The translations under genes were made by a program, and so were the position numbers. The notes under the pieces were generated by a model. The model had not been told where the DNA came from. It searched no databases and saw nothing but the letters and a program-made list of their open reading frames with translations. A stretch of 64,000 bases of DNA, taken from positions 124,001 to 188,000 of the forward strand of contig NZ_CAKJTI010000005.1 of the NCBI RefSeq assembly GCF_917563915.1, in the 5' to 3' direction. Shown here piece after piece: positions 8,534 through 17,064 of this stretch; position 1 is the first letter of the stretch, and the number at the start of each line of letters is the position of its first letter. The DNA is from Bacillus rhizoplanae (GTDB lineage: Bacteria > Bacillota > Bacilli > Bacillales > Bacillaceae_G).

Positions 8534-9769
8534 TTATTTTACCTCTGCCACCGGCAACATAACATTTACCTTTGTCCCAACGCCAATCTTGCTTTCAAAT
8601 ACTACTTTACCTTGATGCTCTTCAATGATTTTATATGTAACCATTAGTCCTAAGCCCGTTCCATTTTCTTTTGTCGTATAAAAAGCTTCACCTATTTTAT
8701 CTATTTTCTCTTGATCCATTCCACATCCTTCATCAATAACACTCACTACAATCTGATTATCATGAACTAAATTTGCTTCTACAATAATATTACCGCCATT
8801 TGGCATAGACTCTATCGCATTTTTAATAATGTTAAGAAATACTTGTTTCATTTGTTTTTCATCACATTGTATAGATGGTAATGTTTTATCGATCATTGTC
8901 GAAATGGTAATGCCATATTGCGAAGCCGGCTGTTCTACAATATAAATCACATAAGCTAAAATATCTTTTATATTATGTAATTTATATTCTCTCTTTTTCG
9001 GCTTTCCAAGGACCATTAATTCACTAACAATCGTATTCATACGCTCAATTTCTTGCACCATAATGTTATAATACTCGACATCTTCAGGATGTTTTTCTCT
9101 CTGCAATTGCGTAAATCCTTTTAATGCTGTTAATGGATTACGGATTTCATGTGCAATCGTAGTCGCCATTTTTCCAACGACTGCTAGTTTTTCAGCTTGC
9201 TGCACTTCTTCAAATATTTTTGTAATAGTACGTACATACGATTTGAAACGTGTTAACAAAATAAAGGATATGATTGCGAGAATCGCACATAATACGATTG
9301 GGATAATAACCGTTGATATATGTAAGATAATCCCTAAAAGGGCATATTTCCCAATCATACCGAGCGAGACTAACCAAAAATATCGTTTATTCACAAAAAG
9401 GGGCGAAAACAGAACGAGAAACTGTTCTACTGCATTCCCACTTGCAAATTTTTGTGAGGCCCCTAGATAAATCATTATACTATTAAGTAAATCAATAAAG
9501 GTATATCCGAAAAATATGATATACTTTACAGCATACGGATTTTTCCTTTTTATTAAGTAAATTCCAATCGGCAATAACAGAAACATGAAAATATGCACTC
9601 CAAACCCTAATCCGCCTTCTGGAAAACCGATTGGCCGATCATCTATTTTCATTGCCGGATAAATAAAATAAAATATGATATCATAAGAGAAAAAAATAAT
9701 ATAAAACAAACTTAAAAAAAGCTTTAATGCTTTAATTTCCTCTTTTATGAGCATATCAGCTTTGTCCAC
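8534..9769 (-). CDS. Sensor histidine kinase with six-helix membrane sensor
   Basis: 411 residues. Residues 15-180 are membrane helices sharing ASGNxVExF, an FWxVxLG stretch and GKYxLxG with the HD-GYP protein. The kinase core follows: HEIRNP with phospho-acceptor H207, N box NIIKNAIES, G1 DEGCGM and G2 GTGLGL. No PAS or HAMP domain is visible and no response regulator gene is adjacent, so it is an orphan kinase; such orphans in Bacillus often feed the sporulation phosphorelay, but that is only a possibility here. The start is GTG at 9769, seven bases after AAGGAG. Its ligand is unknown; the shared sensor suggests the same signal as the HD-GYP protein. Confidence 0.87.
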   Translation of the reverse strand: MDKADMLIKEEIKALKLFLSLFYIIFFSYDIIFYFIYPAMKIDDRPIGFPEGGLGFGVHIFMFLLLPIGIYLIKRKNPYAVKYIIFFGYTFIDLLNSIMIYLGASQKFASGNAVEQFLVLFSPLFVNKRYFWLVSLGMIGKYALLGIILHISTVIIPIVLCAILAIISFILLTRFKSYVRTITKIFEEVQQAEKLAVVGKMATTIAHEIRNPLTALKGFTQLQREKHPEDVEYYNIMVQEIERMNTIVSELMVLGKPKKREYKLHNIKDILAYVIYIVEQPASQYGITISTMIDKTLPSIQCDEKQMKQVFLNIIKNAIESMPNGGNIIVEANLVHDNQIVVSVIDEGCGMDQEKIDKIGEAFYTTKENGTGLGLMVTYKIIEEHQGKVVFESKIGVGTKVNVMLPVAEVK

Positions 9770-9875
9770 GCTAAAACTCCTTTATACATAGCATCAATTT
9801 TATATACTACTTGTTATTTTATAAGAAAAAAACAAATTTATGAAACTATTCTTTCTAACATAGATTGTTATTCAT

Positions 9876-10354
9876 TAAACAAATTTTGTTTTCTTAAATA
9901 CTTTATTGATTCCCTCAACATAAGAGTGAAAACACATTAATAAAATATACGCCGCCCAATACTACAGTAGAGATAATCATTGTCATCAAATTATTCGGTT
10001 GTTGAGATACAGTAATAATTATACTGTACTTTATAACGTTAAAATCCAAAAATACCTTTTACTTATAAAAATAGGAACAAAGAAAGTTAACACAACTTCT
10101 ACAAAATTTCCACTTTCCAATTCAGCATCATCTCTTAAATACATTCGCACGTTACGGAAAATATATCCAAATAAATACCCTATTAAATATATATTTCACG
10201 ACATGTAGAATTTCTTTCTTTACACAATATATGCTAAGTAATAATAAAAGTAAAATGATCATACATAAAAAATAATATAAGCAAAATTAAACACCCATAA
10301 AAATAACTTGGCACTCTTCATTTCTTCTTCAAACAATATAGTATTTGGATTCAC
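9876..10354 (-). pseudogene. Decayed third copy of the membrane sensor domain
   Basis: A GTG at 10354 behind AAGGAG opens a frame reading NPNTILFEEEMKSAKLFLWV, similar to the kinase N-terminus, but it stops after about 31 codons. Further fragments in shifted frames match the same domain: ESGNFVEVVLTFFVPIFISK (compare SGNAVEQFLVLFSPLFVNK), RYFWIL, and LMCFHSYVEGINKVFKK (compare LLTRFKSYVRTITKIF). At least two frameshifts and two stops are present, the middle is shortened, and no kinase or HD-GYP domain follows. It is a degraded paralogue of the two downstream genes. Confidence 0.75.
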
Positions 10355-10451
10355 CTTAGACTCCTTTGCGTGTTTATATAATTGAGAATAAAAAATGTTT
10401 CCAATGTTTTATTATATCGATAAAAAAACAACCTACAATCCTACTTTAAAA

Positions 10452-10609
10452 ATAAAGTGAAACTTCCATCAATGGGGGGTTTTCTTCATCCCCCACTGAT
10501 GGTTAGTTGAACCAATCGGGCTTTTACGGGCAGTTATCCCCCACCTATCTTCTTCGCTTCTCTCTCAATCTTGAGGTGGGGGTCTTACTGCCCGTTAATG
10601 CGGGATAAA
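10452..10609 (+). repeat. bcr1 element, copy 2
   Basis: 158 bp with ATAAA at both ends. Same two-stem layout as copy 1, with one extra G in the first hairpin (AATGGGGGG). Located between the sensor pseudogene and the small excisionase-like gene. Confidence 0.92.
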
Positions 10610-10611
10610 AA

Positions 10612-10665
10612 GAAAGAGAACTATTTCTAATTTGTTGTATCTACAATTAGAAATAGTCCTCTTTC
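10612..10665. terminator. Long hairpin adjoining bcr1 copy 2
   Basis: The arms at 10612-10632 and 10645-10665 pair over 21 positions with one mismatch around a 12-base loop. It lies on the downstream side of the excisionase-like gene, so it may be its terminator. It directly abuts bcr1. Confidence 0.6.
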
Positions 10666-10826
10666 TATCCCTTGTTTTCTTCCACTACTCTTAAATAGCT
10701 TTTTTATTTTCTTCATATATGGTTTTACCTGAAGTAGGCTAATCTTTCTGAATCCTATTTAATTAAGCCTTTTTTCTTCTATGACTAAAATCAATAATTA
10801 ATTCATATTTTCTAAGTACACGATTC

Positions 10827-11057
10827 CTAGTCCTCGTCTTTCACATCGATATCTTCAGGAATTGGTTCGTTTAATATTTCTTCTACTAACTTTTTATATT
10901 TCTCCATTTGTTCTAAGTGCGTATTAAATTGCTCTTTATTCAGCAAGTACTGTTCTCCATCATGGACAGCACGAATACGTTTTTGTTGGATTAAGCTTTC
11001 AATATACGATTCTGGCATACTTAAAAATTCAGCTGCTTCTTTTATTGTTAAATACAA
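10827..11057 (-). CDS. Small excisionase/MerR-type DNA-binding protein
   Basis: 76 residues. The N-terminal part (LTIKEAAEFLSMPESYIESLIQ) is a helix-turn-helix of the excisionase-family type; an acidic tail (IPEDIDVKDED) follows. The start is TTG at 11057, nine bases after GGAAGGA; there is no in-frame ATG nearby. Proteins of this size are usually regulators or excision factors, but no integrase or attachment site is visible here, so a regulatory role is more likely. Monocistronic. Confidence 0.72.
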   Translation of the reverse strand: MYLTIKEAAEFLSMPESYIESLIQQKRIRAVHDGEQYLLNKEQFNTHLEQMEKYKKLVEEILNEPIPEDIDVKDED

Positions 11058-11209
11058 TCTTTTCAGTCCTTCCCTATATAAACGAAGTAAATGAAATTAC
11101 TCCTTCTTATTAATCAATTCGCCTTCCGTTCGTATAAACTTTACCACACCCAATGCGTATTTGGGAGATAACAATGCAGATATATGTTCAAATTGTATTC
11201 TATATAAAC

Positions 11210-11241
11210 AAAAGATTAGGGAAATCAATCCCTAATCTTTT
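11210..11241 (-). terminator. Terminator of the drd operon
   Basis: AAAAGATTAGGG and CCCTAATCTTTT pair perfectly around an 8-base loop, directly after the aldolase stop codon. Confidence 0.88.
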
Positions 11242-11242
11242 A

Positions 11243-11884
11243 TTACTTTTGACCGTACGTCTCAAACTTCTTCGCTAATACAGCCATTTCTTCCTCTGGC
11301 AATAGTTTCGGTTCTCCAATACATTTCGTTTGATAATAAATTTGCGCACAAAATTCTATCTCTTCTGCGACTGTAAACGCTATTTTAATATTATGTCCCC
11401 CTGCAATTAGTCCATGATTCGCAAGTAAAACAGCGCGGCGATCTATCATTCCTTCATAAGCTGCTTCTGCTAATTCTTTCGTACCGAATGTTGTATACGG
11501 TGCACAGCGCACATTTGGACCTGCAAAAGCTACTAAATAAGAAACAGCTGGAAGCTCCCACCCTAATGATGCAATTGTTTTTGCATAAGGAGAATGTGTG
11601 TGCACAAGTGCATTCAAGTCGTCTCTTTTTTGATAATAAATGAGATGCATATCAAGCTCACTAGATGGTCTTCTTGTTCCCTCTATAACATCTCCATCTA
11701 AGTTCAGTACAACCACATCTTCAGGCGTTGTCTCAAAATACTCTAATCCGCTTGGACTCATCGCTATAAGGCCTTGTTCACGATTAAAAATACTAATATT
11801 ACCGCCTGTCCCCTTTGTTAGTCCGCTTGTGATTAATTTCTTTCCATACTCTACAATTTCTTCTCTCTCTTTTTGTAGTAACAT
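11243..11884 (-). CDS. drdA: Class II aldolase, probable 5-deoxyribulose-1-phosphate aldolase
   Basis: 213-residue zinc-dependent aldolase of the L-fuculose-phosphate family. Zn ligands are visible in LVHTHSPYAK and ANHGLIAGG, with the phosphate-binding TGGNIS near the N-terminus. As last gene of the operon with an MtnK-like kinase and an MtnA-like isomerase, it fits DrdA of the 5-deoxyribose disposal pathway described in B. thuringiensis, cleaving 5-deoxyribulose 1-phosphate to acetaldehyde and DHAP. The ATG at 11884 lies six bases after GAGGAGG; upstream ATG and TTG codons overlap that ribosome site. Confidence 0.85.
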   Translation of the reverse strand: MLLQKEREEIVEYGKKLITSGLTKGTGGNISIFNREQGLIAMSPSGLEYFETTPEDVVVLNLDGDVIEGTRRPSSELDMHLIYYQKRDDLNALVHTHSPYAKTIASLGWELPAVSYLVAFAGPNVRCAPYTTFGTKELAEAAYEGMIDRRAVLLANHGLIAGGHNIKIAFTVAEEIEFCAQIYYQTKCIGEPKLLPEEEMAVLAKKFETYGQK

Positions 11885-11916
11885 ATACATCCTCCTCAAC
11901 GGGACACTTGTTATGG

Positions 11917-12702
11917 CTAGTTTGCTACAATAACTGGTATTCCATATTTTTCATAGCTTGTAATACATTCTTGCTGCATCGGTGTAAGTGGTATAAGTTC
12001 ATCTGTAATAATTTTTGTAATACGCTGCTTATCACAGACTTCAAAGAAAGCGACCTTTCCAAGCTTTGTATGATCCATCAGAACGATGACTTCATTTGCC
12101 TTATTCACTATCGCCTGCTTCGCTTCCCCTTCATCTATCGCTGTATCTGTTAAACCTTCACGGAAGCTTAGCCCTTTACTTGAAATAAAAACTTTATCAA
12201 TATAAATCGATTGAAGATATTGATGCAAGGATGCCCCCATGACAGATAATGATTTTCCTCGTAAAAAGCCGCCAAGTAAGATCACTACAATGTCTGGTGC
12301 ATCTGCCAGCTCAATTGCAATGCTCAAATTATTTGTTACAACTGTAAGGCTTTTGCGGTCTTTAATGAACTTGCTTACCTCAAGCGCCGTTGTACTTGCA
12401 TCAAAAGCTATTACATCACCATCTTCAATGAGCTTTGCGGCTTCTTTCGCAATAGCCATCTTTTCTCGCTTATTACTGTTTAACCGCTCTTCCATGGAAG
12501 CTTCATATACACGCTTCGTTTTCAGCTTTACACCGCCGTAGACCCGAATAACCTTACCATCCTTTTCAAGCCTCTCTAAATCCCTGCGTATCGTCATTAA
12601 TGACACTTGAAAGACATCACTTAAATACGAAACATCTGCGTATTCCGTCTTCTCAAGCATCTCAATAATTTTATTTCTTCTATCTGCTGGTGAATTAGAC
12701 AT
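11917..12702 (-). CDS. DeoR-family transcriptional repressor of the drd operon
   Basis: 261 residues. N-terminal DeoR winged helix (VSLMTIRRDLERLEKDGKVIRVYGG at about 34-58), then the sugar-phosphate sensing DeoRC domain with FDASTTALEV and TNNLSIAIEL. It is encoded between the isomerase and aldolase genes and so probably autoregulates the operon, releasing DNA when a sugar phosphate binds. A candidate operator lies at 15160-15172. Start ATG 12702 after AGAGGAT. Confidence 0.88.
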   Translation of the reverse strand: MSNSPADRRNKIIEMLEKTEYADVSYLSDVFQVSLMTIRRDLERLEKDGKVIRVYGGVKLKTKRVYEASMEERLNSNKREKMAIAKEAAKLIEDGDVIAFDASTTALEVSKFIKDRKSLTVVTNNLSIAIELADAPDIVVILLGGFLRGKSLSVMGASLHQYLQSIYIDKVFISSKGLSFREGLTDTAIDEGEAKQAIVNKANEVIVLMDHTKLGKVAFFEVCDKQRITKIITDELIPLTPMQQECITSYEKYGIPVIVAN

Positions 12703-12755
12703 GATAATCGATCCTCTTTTATTTATTTTCTTATATGTCTAATATGCAAAATTTA

Positions 12756-13802
12756 TTATTGCTGAAATAACTTTTTTAAGTTCTCCGCAAACGGTGGACG
12801 TACAATGCCCTTCTCTGTAATGATTGCGGTAATATTCTCATGCGGCGTTACATCAAATGCTGGGTTGTACACCTTGCTATCTTGCGGTGCTGAATATTGT
12901 CCAAAGCGGTTAATAACTTCAGAAGCATCGCGTTCTTCAATCGGAATCTCTTTCCCCGTTGGTGTTTTCAAATCAATTGTTGGTGTCGGTGCTGCTACAT
13001 AAAATGGAATGTTATAATACTTTGCTAAAATAGAAACACCTAACGTTCCAATCTTATTCGCTACATCACCGTTTGCTGCTACGCGATCACATCCGACAAT
13101 TACTGCATCAATTTTCCCTTGTGACATTACCATCGCTGCCATATTATCGGTGATGACCGTTACATCAATGCCAGCTCGCTGCAGCTCTAACGCTGTTAGT
13201 GTAGACCCTTGTAATCTTGGACGCGTTTCATCAGAATAAATTTTTAAATCCCAGCCTTTTTCCTTGGCTAAATACATCGGTGCTGTTGCAGTTCCGTATT
13301 TTGTTGTCGCCAAAGCACCCGCGTTACAATGCGTTAACACACCCATACCATTTTGAAATAACGTAAGTGCATGTTCACCAATTTGACGGTTAATCTCCTC
13401 GTCTTCTTTATGAATCTTTTTTGCTTCTTCTAACAATCTATTTTTCAAATCTTTAATAGATAAATGAACATTTTCTTTTGCAACGTTCTCCATTCTCTCA
13501 AGCGCCCAAAATAAATTTACAGCTGTCGGTCTTGAAGTCGCCAAATAAGCACATACTTTTTCAACTTCATTTATAAACAGCTCTATTGAATTTTCCGGTA
13601 TTTCTTTCACTCCTAAATACACACCGTAAGCTGCTGAAACTCCAATCGCTGGTGCACCGCGCACCTTCATCACTTGAATTGCATCCCATACGCTCTCTGC
13701 TGTTGTAAAAGATTCATAGACAACCTCATTTGGTAATAAAGTTTGGTCTAATAAAACTAAAGCGTCATCTTTCCATTGAATTGGTATTAATTGCTCAGAC
13801 AT
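12756..13802 (-). CDS. drdI: MtnA-like aldose-ketose isomerase (5-deoxyribose-1-phosphate isomerase)
   Basis: 348-residue member of the MtnA/eIF-2B isomerase family. Catalytic regions are visible: [15 protein letters not shown] with the active-site Cys, and [17 protein letters not shown] with the active-site Asp. MtnA normally isomerises methylthioribose 1-phosphate; next to a class II aldolase instead of the MtnWBD enzymes, the substrate is more likely 5-deoxyribose 1-phosphate (DrdI). Only 12 bases separate it from the upstream kinase gene, so the pair is cotranscribed and perhaps translationally linked. Confidence 0.87.
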   Translation of the reverse strand: MSEQLIPIQWKDDALVLLDQTLLPNEVVYESFTTAESVWDAIQVMKVRGAPAIGVSAAYGVYLGVKEIPENSIELFINEVEKVCAYLATSRPTAVNLFWALERMENVAKENVHLSIKDLKNRLLEEAKKIHKEDEEINRQIGEHALTLFQNGMGVLTHCNAGALATTKYGTATAPMYLAKEKGWDLKIYSDETRPRLQGSTLTALELQRAGIDVTVITDNMAAMVMSQGKIDAVIVGCDRVAANGDVANKIGTLGVSILAKYYNIPFYVAAPTPTIDLKTPTGKEIPIEERDASEVINRFGQYSAPQDSKVYNPAFDVTPHENITAIITEKGIVRPPFAENLKKLFQQ

Positions 13803-13814
13803 AATCTTCTCTCC

Positions 13815-15047
13815 TTACTTTGTGTTAAGTGACAGTGCTTGTATTTTTAACGTTTGTAAAAAATCATTGCCTATTTTGTGCGTACTTGCCTGTAAAATAA
13901 ACAACTTCGCAGCTTGCAAACAAATGCGTTCTGCTCTAGCACGAGCTTCTTCATCTGCAATAGATATGATATCCTTTACTTTTGCTAAACCAACAATGCG
14001 GCGAATTAATTCAAGACCAGTAACAGCCGCTGTATCTTCTAGGACAGACTGTAAATACAAACGACTAAATCCTTCTTCTTTTGCCATAATGTCTGTAACA
14101 TGCGCATTCCAAGTTTCTAAAAATTTTACTGAAAACAGATCAATTACATCCGTAATCGTAGACTCCAACCAGTTCATATAAGCATCTTTTTCTATCCCAG
14201 AAACCATTGTCGCATCCGCATTTGCCCATGCAAATATTAAGTTTGCCACAACATTCCCGATGTCATATCCCATCGGTCCATAAAACGCAAATTCCGGATC
14301 AATCACCTTTGTAGAATCTTTTCTTACAAATACAGAACCAGTATGCAAATCTCCATGCAGCAAAGCTTGTGCATTTGTCATAAACGAAAACTTCAGCTTC
14401 GCCACTTCCATGCGAAGTGCGTCATCACTATATATATGCTCTCGAATCCAGCCTTCATTTAAAGAAAATAACTCATTTCTTTTGTTATGATCTGTAAACG
14501 GCTCAGAGTACACAAGATCTTCTGTAATCTCACATAACTCCGGATTTATATAGTTCTTCACTAACTCCTTTTTCTCTTTATGATTCATTACCACATCTGA
14601 TGTTAATAGCAATGTATTGACCATAAAGGTCGTTAAATCATCTGCAAGCTTTGGAAAGATTTGATGATTCATAAGCGCAGTACGAAGAATCGTATGATCT
14701 GACAAATCTTCCATCACACAGCAATTCATTACATCATCATACAAATACACATTCGGCACGAGCTTTGGTGCCAGCTTCCCCTCTAGCTGGAGCACATCTG
14801 ACTCAATGCGAATACGATTCGTAGATAATTTAAACTCATCAGAAATACGCGCCGTATCTCCTGCTTGCTTCACAATAACAGAAGTTCCCTTCTCTTCATC
14901 CCAAACACGGAACACATAATTTAAATTACCATCCCCAATTTCCTTGCACTGCAAGCGCTGTGCATCTTCGAACATCGACACCTTTTCCATCACATACGGT
15001 ATTACATCACTAGCTTCCATTAAAAAATACTTGGTGAACTTAGACAT
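13815..15047 (-). CDS. drdK: MtnK-like kinase (5-deoxyribose kinase)
   Basis: 410-residue kinase of the methylthioribose kinase/APH fold. Motifs: [11 protein letters not shown] near residue 37 (nucleotide loop), [14 protein letters not shown] (catalytic loop Asp) and [16 protein letters not shown] (metal-binding Asp). First gene of the drd operon. It should phosphorylate the 1-position of 5-deoxyribose; methylthioribose kinase activity cannot be excluded from sequence. ATG at 15047 follows GGAGGGG. The leader carries a promoter, a palindrome and a cre site. Confidence 0.86.
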   Translation of the reverse strand: MSKFTKYFLMEASDVIPYVMEKVSMFEDAQRLQCKEIGDGNLNYVFRVWDEEKGTSVIVKQAGDTARISDEFKLSTNRIRIESDVLQLEGKLAPKLVPNVYLYDDVMNCCVMEDLSDHTILRTALMNHQIFPKLADDLTTFMVNTLLLTSDVVMNHKEKKELVKNYINPELCEITEDLVYSEPFTDHNKRNELFSLNEGWIREHIYSDDALRMEVAKLKFSFMTNAQALLHGDLHTGSVFVRKDSTKVIDPEFAFYGPMGYDIGNVVANLIFAWANADATMVSGIEKDAYMNWLESTITDVIDLFSVKFLETWNAHVTDIMAKEEGFSRLYLQSVLEDTAAVTGLELIRRIVGLAKVKDIISIADEEARARAERICLQAAKLFILQASTHKIGNDFLQTLKIQALSLNTK

Positions 15048-15067
15048 AAATTTCCCCTCCGCAACAA

Positions 15068-15082
15068 ATGTAAACGTTTTCT
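15068..15082. promoter_or_regulatory. CcpA cre site in the drd leader
   Basis: ATGTAAACGTTTTCT matches the cre consensus WTGNAANCGNWNNCW at every defined position. It lies downstream of the promoter and just before the drdK ribosome site, where CcpA would act as a roadblock, implying glucose repression. Confidence 0.75.
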
Positions 15083-15159
15083 TTAAGCCGTAAAAAATAA
15101 TAGATTGATACTATTTTATTCAATCTATGTTACAAATTGTTCTTTTTGAATTATTTTTT

Positions 15160-15172
15160 GTTCGAAACGAAC
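15160..15172. promoter_or_regulatory. Candidate DeoR operator in the drd promoter
   Basis: Perfect palindrome GTTCG-AAA-CGAAC about 12 bases downstream of the -10 box, close to the expected transcription start. A related half-site (TTGTTC) lies about 20 bases further on. Assignment to the DeoR protein of this operon is inference from position. Confidence 0.5.
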
Positions 15173-15183
15173 ATCTAGTTTTT

Positions 15184-15211
15184 ATTATATCTCGTTAAGG
15201 ATGGGAGTCAA
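15184..15211 (-). promoter_or_regulatory. Sigma-A promoter of the drd operon
   Basis: On the minus strand TTGACT (15206-15211) and a perfect TATAAT (15184-15189) are separated by 16 bases. It is the best sigma-A promoter match noted in the window. Confidence 0.8.
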
Positions 15212-15270
15212 TATTTTCCTATATAAAACAAAAGGCTCTTTATGTATCCAAAAGCTTCTTGTTCATTTTT

Positions 15271-15738
15271 TTAATATAAGAAGCAGGCAATCCATCTTGT
15301 AACTGCTACTTCATGCCCAGGAACCAAGTGCCACTTTCCAACCATATATGTAGCCATCCCATTCAACTTTAAGATTTCAGCTAAAGTGGCAGCAGCATCT
15401 GAAATTCTCCCTCGTTTATTAGGGTATTGAGGTCCCCAATCTAGTTCAGTTATAAATCCCATCCCCACAGAATGGCAGTTACGGCCTGTTAAAAGACAAG
15501 CACGAGTAGGAGAACACAAAGGGGCTACATTAAAATTATTGTAACGCAGGCCATTTTCAGCTAATGAATCAATATTAGGTGTTTCAATCTCTGAACCAAA
15601 GCAACCTAAAGCCGAGTAACCCACATCATCTAAAACAATATATATTACATTAAGCGCAGATTTTTTATTGGAACTTTCAAGTCCTGTCCTCAATCCCATT
15701 ACCATCTTTCCTTTCATACTGACAAGGTTTGTAAACAA
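15271..15738 (-). pseudogene. Truncated arylsulfatase
   Basis: Encodes about 150 residues that match only the N-terminus of an arylsulfatase: NVIYIVLDDVGYSALGCFGS with the metal-binding Asp pair, the formylglycine signature CSPTRACLLTG, and GKWHLVPGHE. Family members run to 500-780 residues. After GHEV the frame reads VTRWIACFLY and stops, while the +1 frame continues as LQDGLPASYIKKMNKKLLDT, probably the C-terminal tail left after a large internal deletion. The N-terminal start is uncertain (several ATGs between 15690 and 15720). Not expected to be active. Confidence 0.8.
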
Positions 15739-15910
15739 TGGATCATATTAAGTAATTTATTAAAAGGACAATTTTATCATGAATATTCTAGTTAAAAAGA
15801 AATGGCAAAATGATGAGTCATATCATCCTTGTAAAAAAGTGCTCTCTTTCAGACATCATCCAAAAACATTTATCATACTAAATTTCACTTTATCGATTTA
15901 ACATCACTGT

Positions 15911-16519
15911 CTAATACGCTAATCGATATATCAAAAACCGCTCATTTAAATTTCGTTCATACAAACCTGGCAGTATAACTTCCTCTTTCAATTCAAACGA
16001 GGTTTGATTATCTAAAAAATAGATATAATCTTCTGATGGATAATATAACACTAGTTCTATTTCCCGTTCTACTTCTTCCACTGAAAGTAGTATGTTATTT
16101 ATCACATTCATAAACACTTGCACCGAAAACGGATTAAAAAAGTAAAACTTATTATCCAGGGGATCAATCTCATACTCTTGCGCCAAGCAACAATGAAAAT
16201 GAATTTTATCTTTACTTTTTTTAGCCTTCTTCAAATAACTTTTTCTATTGTCCATTGCTTCTTGATAGAAAGTCTCGTTCATTTCTATCCCTACTACAGA
16301 TGCCTGACAGAAATGGTGGATATAAAAATTCAATCGTCCTTTTCCGCATCCAAAGTCAACAATTTGGTCATTACTTTTCAGTTCATACTTACTAAATAAT
16401 TGTTCTAGTGCAAGATACGGTGTTGGTTCATAACGATGATAATGCAAAGACTCGTAGAACCCCTTTTGCTCTCCTACTGTTTTTATGTTTAATACTGCAT
16501 CATAATATTGTTCGTTCAT
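15911..16519 (-). CDS. SAM-dependent methyltransferase
   Basis: 202-residue class I methyltransferase. The SAM-binding glycine motif VDFGCGKGRL is at about residues 54-63, followed by an acidic residue in GIEMNE; FFNPFS near 128-133 occupies the place of a post-motif NPPY-like substrate site. Target unknown. ATG at 16519 behind AAGGAG. Monocistronic. Confidence 0.82.
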   Translation of the reverse strand: MNEQYYDAVLNIKTVGEQKGFYESLHYHRYEPTPYLALEQLFSKYELKSNDQIVDFGCGKGRLNFYIHHFCQASVVGIEMNETFYQEAMDNRKSYLKKAKKSKDKIHFHCCLAQEYEIDPLDNKFYFFNPFSVQVFMNVINNILLSVEEVEREIELVLYYPSEDYIYFLDNQTSFELKEEVILPGLYERNLNERFLIYRLAY

Positions 16520-16543
16520 TTATTGCTCCTTCTCTCTAAAAAA

Positions 16544-16568
16544 AGAATCCTAATAAAATTAGGATTCT
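16544..16568. terminator. Hairpin upstream of the methyltransferase gene
   Basis: AGAATCCTAA and TTAGGATTCT form a perfect 10-bp stem, with an A run on the left side, i.e. a T run on the minus strand. It sits immediately before the ribosome site of the methyltransferase gene, so it could attenuate it or end a lost upstream gene. Confidence 0.55.
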
Positions 16569-16836
16569 ACTTATCATTCTTTTTTAATCAAGCCACATAT
16601 CATATTCACAAATTATATCAGACAAAACATGTGTGATATTAGTAAAAACTGAAGAACATACATAGAAGAACCCTTGCTCGTTGAAATGATTTTTTAAAAT
16701 CATTTCAACTCCTTTCCATGCCGAGAACATTTATGTGAATGCTATTCGCTTTCACATAAATTAAATCTTATATTTTTCCAATGACATATAATCCAATTTT
16801 ATCATATACAAAAGTTTCGAACCTGTACCATATGAA
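16569..16836. other. Gene-free stretch with two perfect inverted repeats
   Basis: No ORF with a ribosome site. At 16681-16708 lies a 28-base perfect palindrome (TTGAAATGATTTT and its complement around TT). At 16730-16760 TTTATGTGAA and TTCACATAAA pair around an 11-base loop. Function unknown. Confidence 0.5.
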
Positions 16837-16886
16837 AAAGCTACCCTGAAAAGGACAATCGTTTTTGACCTTTTCAGGGTAGCTTT
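16837..16886. terminator. Strong bidirectional hairpin
   Basis: AAAGCTACCCTGAAAAGG and its exact complement form an 18-bp stem with a 14-base loop. It stands between the methyltransferase and the bcr1 copy, downstream of the M20 hydrolase gene, for which it may be the original terminator. Confidence 0.6.
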
Positions 16887-16908
16887 CGTATCTTCAAATA
16901 GAAACAAT

Positions 16909-17064
16909 ATTATCCCGCATTAACGGGCAGTAAGACCCCCACCTCAAGATTCAGAGAAAATCGAAGAAGATAGGCGGGGGATAACTGCCCGTAAAAGCCC
17001 GATTGGTTCAACTAACCATCAGTGGGGGATGAAGAATCCCCCACTGATGGAAGTTTCACTTTAT
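16909..17064 (-). repeat. bcr1 element, copy 3 (minus orientation)
   Basis: 156 bp from ATTAT (a one-base variant of TTTAT) to TTTAT at 17060-17064. Both bcr1 stems are intact. Its right end supplies the TAA stop of the M20 hydrolase gene (17061-17063). Confidence 0.92.

Noticed and set aside
9999-10208. 69-codon plus-strand ORF
   Set aside because: It is antisense to the decayed sensor gene, whose fragments match the neighbouring proteins.
10827-11057. Excisionase-like gene as evidence of a prophage
   Set aside because: No integrase, attachment repeats or phage genes nearby; such small helix-turn-helix proteins are often stand-alone regulators.
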